Assembly (NCBI GenBank): GCA_012934845.2
Contig: WNNJ02002999.1
Coordinates: 62,001-126,000, forward strand
Source: Pomphorhynchus laevis
Taxonomy: Eukaryota; Acanthocephala; Palaeacanthocephala; Echinorhynchida; Pomphorhynchidae
Direction of reading: 5' to 3'
Length of the DNA stretch: 64,000 bases
Within the stretch, counting starts at the first letter, position 1. Each line of letters begins with the position of its first letter. Of the stretch, positions 58,109-64,000 are shown one piece after another. The notes beneath the pieces were generated by a model. The model had not been told where the DNA came from. It made no database searches and saw nothing but the letters and a program-made list of their open reading frames with translations. Made by a program: the position numbers and the translations under genes.

Positions 58109-58420
58109 TTGGTGCAAGCAATAACGTCGTTGTTGCATGCAATAGCGTCGTTGTTGCATGCAATAGCGTCGTTGTTGCAAGCAATAAAGTTGTTTTTCTG
58201 TACAATTACGTCTTTGTTGTAAACAATGTCGTTGTTGCTAAAAATAACGTCGCCTTTTCAAGCAATTTCGTTGCTGCGAGCAATAACTCATTTTTGAAAT
58301 CCATTACTGTTTGCCCAGATTCCCACAAAGTTGTTGGAATTAATAACGTCACTGTTGTTATTTAAAATCTCGACGTTAAAGTTAACAACCTCGCCATTGA
58401 AATCAACAACATGTACATTT
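58109..58420 (+). repeat. 21-bp satellite, right flank and decayed edge
   Basis: The array resumes with two GCATGCAATAGCGTCGTTGT-type units and one GCAAGC unit. It then degenerates through about ten imperfect periods (TACGTCTTTGTTGTAAACAA; ATAACGTCGCCTTTTCAAGC; TAATAACGTCACTGTTG). 58109-58327 is the inverted counterpart of 4016-4545. Confidence 0.9.
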
Positions 58421-58950
58421 TCTCACTAAAGTAATTAAAAATGTGAGTTATATAACTCACATTTGTAATAGTTCGTGGGAAAATGACCAGATATCATAGT
58501 AATCATCTATTGATCACTATAATGGTATAAATTTTTGAACAATAATGATGCAAGAAGAAATATAGAATCAAAAGCATTTATCATTAATTGAGGAAGCGAT
58601 TAGGATTATATTCTAAAAATGAATTCGATTTTCAAGCTAAATCACATAGACAACTTAATATTGCATCAATGATCACGACAATGCCAACTAATTATTCAAT
58701 AATTTAAATTAACAAATATCTTTATGATATTCTTTAGAATTTGTCGATAATGCCTCAATTATATTCCGATACATAACCGACATCTTTATAATGTACTCTG
58801 ACTGCGAACTGAAACATACTCGAAGCGCTTTCAAGAACAGTACATCACTACGGTTTTAATTCAACGTTAAAAACCATTACATCTTGGCACTTTAACACAT
58901 ATTACAAGTATATTTATGCAGTTCTCCATAAATGAATTCAATTATATTTG
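58421..58950. other. AT-rich, start of ribozyme-bearing repeat region
   Basis: Contains TCTTGGCACTTTAACACATA at 58882, also present in the repeat units that follow. Otherwise nothing called. Confidence 0.5.
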
Positions 58951-59098
58951 AAAAGTTAAGGTTGAAAAGAACCCCAGGATCCACAATGTATTCAATTTAT
59001 ACTTAAAAACGATTATGATTAAAATTGGGAATGAACTTAATTTTTCATGAGCGCCAGTCATCAAATGTATTTAATCTATAGGTAATCGACCGTAAAAA

Positions 59099-59152
59099 CA
59101 ACACTAGACATGTTTCGTTATGTCAGCACTAAACATAAGTAGCCAGCGTTAA
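59099..59152 (-). ncRNA. Hammerhead-like motif, worn
   Basis: Minus strand: GGCTACTTATG, then a GTTTA...TAAC stem II, CGAAACATGTC and TAGTGTTG. GAAAC, the short palindromic stem III (ACATGT) and the GTC cleavage triplet are intact. The CTGATGA strand is mutated. Confidence 0.5.
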
Positions 59153-59395
59153 CATGATTATCATCTATTAGCACTTTAAACAAACGTTGTATCAAGTATA
59201 TTTATTTAGTTCCACGCTGATCTATAAATATATTATTAACAATTTAAAAAAAATAAAGGTTGTAAGAAGACCAGGATCTATAAGGGATTCCTTTTATATT
59301 TCAATATTTTTATGATTAAAATTGGCAACGAACCACATTTTGTTTTATGTGGGCGCTCAGTCATTCAATGCATTTAAACCATGCTTAATTCAACG

Positions 59396-59452
59396 AAACA
59401 CACCGCTGAACATGAGTTTCATCATCAAGAGACTCAGTAGTAGCAATAACCA
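59396..59452 (-). ncRNA. Hammerhead-like motif, worn
   Basis: Minus strand: CTACTACTGAGTCTCTTGAT, GATGAAACTCATG, TTCAGCGG. Alignment to the 60.45 kb copy shows loss of the TGA of CTGATGA here. Stem II GTC/GAT and GAAAC are kept. Confidence 0.5.
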
Positions 59453-59619
59453 TTATCTCTTGGCACTTTAACACACTACCACAAGTGTATTTATATAGTT
59501 TTCTGTTTATCTATAAATTATATTATATTTTTATATTTAAAAAATTGAAAATAAGTCCAGAATAAGATTTCAATCTTATTTTCAATAAGATTGGAAATAA
59601 GTCCAGAATTTACAAGGGA

Positions 59620-59705
59620 TTCTGCTACTGATCCAATAAGTACGTTTTATGTTTCGGTCCTGTTAATGTTGACTAACGATCACTCGACTCGTTTGCTTTT
59701 ATTGA
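59620..59705 (-). ncRNA. Second hammerhead-like type, minus-strand copy
   Basis: Minus strand: AGGACC-GAAACATAAAACGTA, a TTATTG-GAT-CAGTA hairpin, then AGCAGAATCC where the related copies have CTGATGAGGTCC. It is the inverted arm matching 60122-60218. Confidence 0.4.
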
Positions 59706-60165
59706 CAATTAGGCTGAATGAAAGATTCTTATTACAATCTTCAAATTTAATTTAAATAATTTCCGATTTCAAATTAAATGTTGGCTTATAGATAGGATTA
59801 AAGCAACGTGCATTGTCATCAAAAATTTCAATTGTAGCAATGACTCCATAATTATATTAACTTGAAAAAGATTCCATCAAAAAGAATAAAAAGATTCCAT
59901 ATGCAATTTTTTAAATTGAAGGTAGAACTTCCCTTACTGTCATACTATCTGAACTAGTTAATTTAATCTTTTTCTAATTTATATGTAATAATTATAGATA
60001 GTTGAATAAAGATTACAGTCTTGTCTTATTATATCACACCTATCAGCGCTCATTTAATTTGAAATCAGATATGATTTCAATTAACTTTGCAATAGATAAT
60101 AAGAAAGTATTTTATTCAATCTAAATGTTACTAAAGCATACGAATCGAGTAATCATCAGTCAACA

Positions 60166-60236
60166 TTAAAGGGACCAAATGTGAAACGTAGGTATTGGAT
60201 CAATAGCAAATGAGGTCCACCAAAACTGAAATGCAG
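60166..60236 (+). ncRNA. Second hammerhead-like type, plus-strand copy
   Basis: GGACC (60172-60176), AAATGTGAAACGTA (stem III ATGT/ACGT, GTA triplet), TATTG-GAT-CAATA (stem I), AAATGA and GGTCC (60214-60218). With the copy at 36056 the ancestral form would have GGACCGAAA and CTGATGAGGTCC, i.e. all core bases of a hammerhead opening at stem II. Confidence 0.45.
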
Positions 60237-60444
60237 CGCACTGTTGTTGACTTATAGGCAGGATTAAAGCAACGTGTAGTGTCATCAAAACTTTCAATTG
60301 TAACAGACTGCACAACTATATTGACTTAATAAATTCTTTAATATTTCGAAGCGTTTATGATTAAAACTGGGAATGAACTAAATTTATTTGCTTTACACGA
60401 GCGTCCAGTCATCCAATGTATTTAAACAATGCGCAGTCAAACGC

Positions 60445-60502
60445 AAACATAACGCTAGACACATGTTTCAACTTTAAGAGACTCATCAGTAGATAGTGTT
60501 AA
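60445..60502 (-). ncRNA. Hammerhead ribozyme motif, type I-like
   Basis: Minus strand: AACACTATCTA, CTGATGA (plus 60483-60489), GTCTCTTAAAGTT stem-loop II (weak), GAAA (plus 60466-60469), ACATGTGT as a short stem III, GTC with TAG following. TAG pairs with CTA before CTGATGA to begin stem I. Predicted cleavage lies after the C at plus position 60458. Core bases are complete; only stem II is poor. Confidence 0.6.
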
Positions 60503-60614
60503 CATATGACTTAAATGGTCACCTGTCATTTCCAGTCACATACGATGACCTTCATCGTAAATGACACTTTACGTCACGTACCGATAAAAATGTAATAATA
60601 TGCTTCTAATAACA

Positions 60615-60762
60615 CCTTGTTTAACTCGTCCAGTCGCAGTCGTATCTTCCCTTCACACTAGAAATCGGCAATCGTTCGTCTCCTCCTTAAGAAACAATCA
60701 CTCGATATCTCCCTTCCTTCTAGCCATCGCCCCATTTTACTACTCCCTACTCTTTCTAATAA
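60615..60762 (+). mobile_element. L2/CR1-type LINE RT scrap
   Basis: GTTTAACTCGTCCAGTCGCA onward encodes SRIFPSHWKSAIVRPLLKKQ-like sequence on the plus strand. It starts at the same base as the truncated end of the copy at 10508. Confidence 0.75.
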
Positions 60763-60770
60763 TATGCTAC

Positions 60771-60950
60771 CATGGAAGATAACATTCGTAGTGGTTATTG
60801 CATTGCAAGTCTGCCATAAGTCGTGCAATCCTAAACTACTCAATATTTTTTCGTTTTGATGTATTAACTCTAGCATAGTGTACATTACGTTGTAGTTTGG
60901 TTCATAATAGAGTGATTTGCTACACCATCTATCCATATACGTTTAGCTTT
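60771..60950 (-). CDS. Possible host exon, copy 1 of an inverted pair
   Basis: Minus strand: MDRWCSKSLYYEPNYNVMYT and MLELIHQNEKILSSLGLHDL-WQTCNAITTTNVIFH, ending CCATG|GTAGCA (donor-like). A related exon segment (ERWCSKSHYYEPKHDMHNI) lies on the opposite strand at 61799-61860. Protein family not recognised. The pair suggests an inverted duplication of part of a host gene or an unknown element. Confidence 0.35.
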
Positions 60951-60954
60951 TTAA

Positions 60955-61418
60955 AAAAAAGGATTTATTTTAACGTGGCAAATGCGTGCCAGCGCACGCT
61001 TACATGACCACAACAAAACAAAACTGTGAATCAGGTGTCGAGAAGGTGTGAACGGAGGAGGTGTTTGAATGTGATAAAGAAGGGAGCGCGGCGGACGTCG
61101 AGAGGGAGTTGATTCCAGGCGAGTGAGGCGGCGACGAGGAAGGATCGGAGACCGTAGTTGTTGGAGTAATTAGGAACGTGGAGTAAGAGGGTATGACAGG
61201 AACGAAGCGATAGCGAGGTGGGGCGAGTATCGTCTAAGAAAGGAAGGTTGATGAACGATGGGGAGCCGACAGCGATGAGACGAAAAGTAACGAGAAGGCG
61301 GAGTTTGATGCGGATGTGGATGGTGGGCCAGGAGAGTTGGGCAAAATATGTGGATGTGTGGTCGAAGCGACGGAGACGAAAGAGCACTCGAACGGCGGTG
61401 TTGATTATTCGTTTATAT
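60955..61418 (-). mobile_element. L2/CR1-type LINE 3' fragment
   Basis: Hairpin at 60984-60999. Frame 61387-61031 gives LFRLRRFDHTSTYFAQLSWP and SLAWNQLPLDVRRAPFF, the normal C terminus of this LINE family (better preserved here than at 9.1 or 25.2 kb). 5' truncated at 61418. Confidence 0.9.
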
Positions 61419-61424
61419 CAGCTC

Positions 61425-61445
61425 TACGATTATTCATTCGAACGT
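61425..61445. repeat. 21-bp inverted repeat, left arm
   Basis: ATATCAGCTCTACGATTATT C; exact complement at 61760-61780. With the pair 60898-60935/61817-61856 it frames the LINE fragment by two nested sets of inverted sequence. Confidence 0.9.
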
Positions 61446-61734
61446 TTATTTGTTGACTGGTTTCGTCGACATACTGTAAAGAACAGCTTGTACATGTCCC
61501 AGATACATCGTAGGTTTCGCCTTATACTTGTTCATATACCTGACCTGATACTCTAGGTGTGTCATGAAACTAGTGAAATGCAAACATTCAACCATGTAGT
61601 GCAGCATAAGCATTTGCAATTATTGCATCGACTACTCAATCCATTCTGTCATTTATAATGTAACATGTATTTTAGTTAAATACTAAATTTGGTAATGATA
61701 TGTTTCTTTTCCACATAATCACAATTTTCGTCTT

Positions 61735-61866
61735 TATCGAAAGAAAAGAGGGACAAACGAATAATCGTAGAGCTGATATCAAGAGCTAACGTAGAGCTAA
61801 TGCCAAACCGATAGAGAGATGGTGTAGCAAATCACATTATTATGAGCCAAAGCATGATATGCACAA
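61735..61866 (+). CDS. Possible host exon, copy 2 of an inverted pair
   Basis: Plus strand: KEKRDKRIIVELISRANVEL, MPNRIERWCSKSHYYEPKHD, MHNI. It is cut at about 61866 by the tail of another element. Homologous to the minus-strand segment at 60771-60950. Confidence 0.35.
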
Positions 61867-61945
61867 TATTAGACTCTTATAATTTATTTATTTATTCAAT
61901 TACAAGACTGTAGTCGCAGGGCTGTTTTGTCTGATCACATGAAAA
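61867..61945 (-). mobile_element. 3' tail of another LINE
   Basis: Minus strand: GACTACAGTCTTGTAATTGA then ATAAATAAATAAATTATAA, a tail form common in CR1/Jockey-type elements. No coding part is attached. Confidence 0.4.
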
Positions 61946-61989
61946 AAAAGAAAAAAAATTGAAAAGAAAAAAAATTTAACTCTATTTGA

Positions 61990-62200
61990 GATTGAAATTC
62001 TTAGCTGCTAACTAACAACTACTTACAATACAACTTCTTGGCTGCTTAATAAACTACTTACGATAACAGATACTCGGTGTTACGATTACTTCAACACTTA
62101 TTACTACGATTACCACGATTTCAACGTTTACAACGATTACATCGATTACAACGATTACTTTAACGATTACTTCAACAAAAGTATATCTATATTTATATCG
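61990..62200. repeat. Short-period ACGATTAC repeats
   Basis: Irregular 12-15-bp repetitions of ACGATTACNTCAAC (62085-62180) preceded by GCTGCTAACTAACAACTACT. Comparable short repeats occur in the leader of the LINE at 52.1-52.26 kb. The region lies downstream of the EAF gene. Confidence 0.6.
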
Positions 62201-62317
62201 CATAAATACACAATAACCATATACAATTACAATTATTCACCAATCTAAGCTTATAACAAACTTCATAATGTCAAAGAAATAGTTAACCTCTTCGTATAAT
62301 GTCCATAATCGATAGCG

Positions 62318-63094
62318 TTAGACTTCATCCTCTTCGTTATCACTACTTTTAGATAGCGCCTGATCATCTAGAATATCTGAATCAACCGATCCACTGACAA
62401 CTAGCCGGCCTTTTTCCGGTATCATCTGTTTGTTTATAGTGGGCGTGATTATTTGATCTGTTTCACAAAAGTCAGTTAATAATTCTGTTTCATAATTAAA
62501 ACTTCCGTCCGATTCATGATTATCACTATTTGCGTTCGATAAATTGTCAGTTAATTCAGAATCAGATAATGTATGTACGTCATGTGTCATATAATCGACG
62601 GTCTGTTTACTAATTTCGGTTTCTGGCTGTGAGTTTATAGGGAAAGATTCAGGATCATCAGCGTCGTTATTATTTGATGAATTGTCACATTGTTGCAGAA
62701 AGGTGTCAACATGTGGCTTTATTTTGCTTGAAAGACTTTGGGGCTTTACTGTGATTGCAGAGCTCAATACTTTTAGTGTGAATTTTCCGTTTTCTTCTAT
62801 AAGTGCACAATCTCTGTAGGAACACAATTTATGAGTTCCTGTAAAAACTGACGTATTGACACTAGATCCTGGTATATTAGCTAGCGTGACAATTACTTTA
62901 TTTGTATTGTTAAATTCAATGTATCCAGGAGCGGACTGATCAATTGACGATGGAAGAGAGTCAACTGCCAGATCAAGTGCCTGTAAGGGGTTCATTCTTC
63001 GTGTCGGATTATCCATTATGGGGTTAGCGATCTCGTAATACGGTCGGTTTAACATATCAATGCTAGATAATATAGCTTTTGAATTTCCTCTCAT
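62318..63094 (-). CDS. ELL-associated factor (EAF family)
   Basis: A single 258-codon frame. Residues about 55-122 match the EAF N-terminal domain: GYIEFNNTNKVIVTLANIPG, SSVNTSVFTGTHKL, YRDCALIEENGKFTLKVLSS, ITVKPQ (family pattern VTVTLPNIPGSS...VFKGN...DCVLI...G-F-LEKLSS-I-VK). EAF proteins bind ELL in the super/little elongation complexes and stimulate RNA polymerase II elongation in the nucleus. The rest is Ser/Asp/Glu-rich with an acidic end (SSDNEEDEV), matching the activating tail of EAF1/2. The start at 63094 is the first ATG. Met13 or Met27 could also be used, as homologues have a short N terminus. Human EAF genes are split, but this frame has no intron. A LINE ORF1 begins head to head within a few bases. 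Confidence 0.85.
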   Translation of the reverse strand: MRGNSKAILSSIDMLNRPYYEIANPIMDNPTRRMNPLQALDLAVDSLPSSIDQSAPGYIEFNNTNKVIVTLANIPGSSVNTSVFTGTHKLCSYRDCALIEENGKFTLKVLSSAITVKPQSLSSKIKPHVDTFLQQCDNSSNNNDADDPESFPINSQPETEISKQTVDYMTHDVHTLSDSELTDNLSNANSDNHESDGSFNYETELLTDFCETDQIITPTINKQMIPEKGRLVVSGSVDSDILDDQALSKSSDNEEDEV

Positions 63095-63099
63095 GAGTG

Positions 63100-64000
63100 C
63101 TATTGCTCATTACAATTATTGGCAGACGTAAGGGAAACGACATTCCTGAATTCATATCAAGACAAGTAGGATGTGATGGTGATGGCTGCAATGTCTGGAC
63201 TACAGTAACTGTACCACATAAAGATGCTGATACATTGAGTAGAAGAAAATTCATATGTAGTTTTTGTACTGCGTCAATCGTATTTTGTAGTTCATTGACA
63301 TCAGCAAAGGACAATGCTCATTTTAATTTAAAGACACGTAGGTTTCAAGAACAAATTATTGACAAAGAATCTAGCATATGCCAGAGCAAAATCACTACGC
63401 CGATGTCGTTACACGTCAATTCAAATAAGGAACCAGACGTAATAGATGCTTCAAGTTCGACTCGCATTTGGACACGAGGACATAAACATTCACAGACGGT
63501 GTATAAACAAAGAAGAAATATCAATGACAGCACTATGATGGTAAACGACAAGGATAAAGTTACACCTGAGAATATTCATAAATGCCCTTCACCTTTATCT
63601 GACATATTCGCGGAACACAGTTCTAAGAACCACAATATATTGATTTCTACTCCTGTTCGACCAAAGAATTATTGAAGCAGCCTTTAAGTAGAACGCAGAC
63701 AAGAGACGATGATAGAGTGTGCGATGATTTGGTAGTCGGAAATGAAAATGAACTGAAATCCAAGGATTTGACAGATAAGACATTTGTTGAAATTATCAAT
63801 ATTAGGAATCGTGCTAGAAACAGAAATAATTGCGTAATTTTTGCTAACATCACTGAATCTTCTGCAGACAACGTTCAGACCCGTGTGGATGATGACGTAG
63901 TTTCTATTCGTAAGGTCTTTTCGGATATATTCATTCAGGGTGAAGAGGATATTGCGCGTAGTCTCAATGTCAAAAGCTTATTTCGTCTTGGTAAAAAAGC
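63100..64000 (+). mobile_element. L2/CR1-type LINE ORF1, runs off window
   Basis: DIPEFISRQVGCDGDGCNVW, TTVTVPHKDAD and FICSFCTASI match the PHD-like finger of the ORF1 at 52017. A polar linker follows. After one frame change, NRNNCVIFANITESSADNVQ, VVSIRKVFSDIF and NVKSLFRLGKK give the RRM-like part. The start lies at the edge of the EAF gene, so the element is probably 5' truncated or inserted in the EAF promoter region. A second frame through 63097-63675 is this ORF1. Confidence 0.75.

Larger units (their letters stand above)
58951..60560 (-). repeat. Repeat family of about 300 bp with hammerhead cores
   Basis: At least three related units (near 58955-59245, 59255-59540, 60330-60560) share TATGATTAAAATTGG, GCGCCAGTCAT, TGTATTTAAAC, the hammerhead segment and, in part, CTTGGCACTTTAACAC. 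Between the last two lies a foldback (59632-59705 inverted against 60122-60200), with a further direct repeat GGATTAAAGCAACGTG (59797, 60256). The layout resembles tandem ribozyme-bearing non-autonomous retroelements (retrozymes) known in animals. No coding capacity. Confidence 0.6.

Noticed and set aside
60600-61420. 5' inversion of a LINE by twin priming
   Set aside because: The inverted scrap lies beyond the 3' end of the other fragment, not at its 5' end, so that mechanism does not fit.

Overview
This window is strongly AT-rich nuclear DNA from an animal, most likely an invertebrate. Split genes with GT-AG (and one probable GC-AG) introns, a UBE2D-type ubiquitin conjugase, an ELL-associated factor, a PARP14-like RRM/KH gene and a CAMK-type pseudokinase point to a metazoan. 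The load of Penelope-like (Naiad type), L2/CR1-type and endonuclease-bearing retroelements fits an invertebrate. I cannot name the species. Where splice sites can be judged, introns without insertions are short (48 and 60 bases), while those of the PARP-like gene are swollen with transposon debris.

Layout. 1-592: 33-bp minisatellite. 1271-1669: two pseudokinase exons. 2.1-5.6 kb: Naiad fragments around a 21-bp satellite. 5.8-7.1 kb: reverse transcriptase/endonuclease element, minus strand. 8.3-8.8 kb: palindromes and a foldback element. 9.1-10.5 kb: L2-like LINE. 10.7-11.3 kb: two exons of an unknown host gene. 11.6-13.2 kb: Naiad. 15.2-20.5 kb: PARP14-like gene, minus strand. 23.3-24.6 kb: Naiads. 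24.7-31.4 kb: two copies of the RT/endonuclease element, one hit by an L2-like LINE, with another LINE between them. 31.6-35.9 kb: Naiads. 40.1-40.6 kb: UBE2D-like gene. 40.8-43.2 kb: a CR1-like LINE split by a Naiad. 44.0-45.4 kb: Naiad. 45.8-47.7 kb: decayed LINE. 47.7-52.3 kb: the most complete L2-like LINE. 54.3-58.4 kb: the 21-bp satellite with an almost whole Naiad inside it. 58.9-60.5 kb: repeats carrying hammerhead-ribozyme cores. 62.3-63.1 kb: EAF gene, head to head with a LINE ORF1 that runs off the window.

How it fits together. About eighteen Naiad-type Penelope-like copies share one 3' module. It folds on paper into a hairpin plus a pseudoknot with the strand order of HDV-like ribozymes, next to hammerhead-like bases. 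One copy sits inside a 21-bp satellite, and the same satellite/Naiad junction recurs inverted about 54 kb away with a different unit expanded. Three further signals stand out: hammerhead-bearing repeats at 59-60.5 kb, a conserved terminal hairpin at the 3' ends of L2-like LINEs, and many short perfect inverted duplications that look like template-switch scars.
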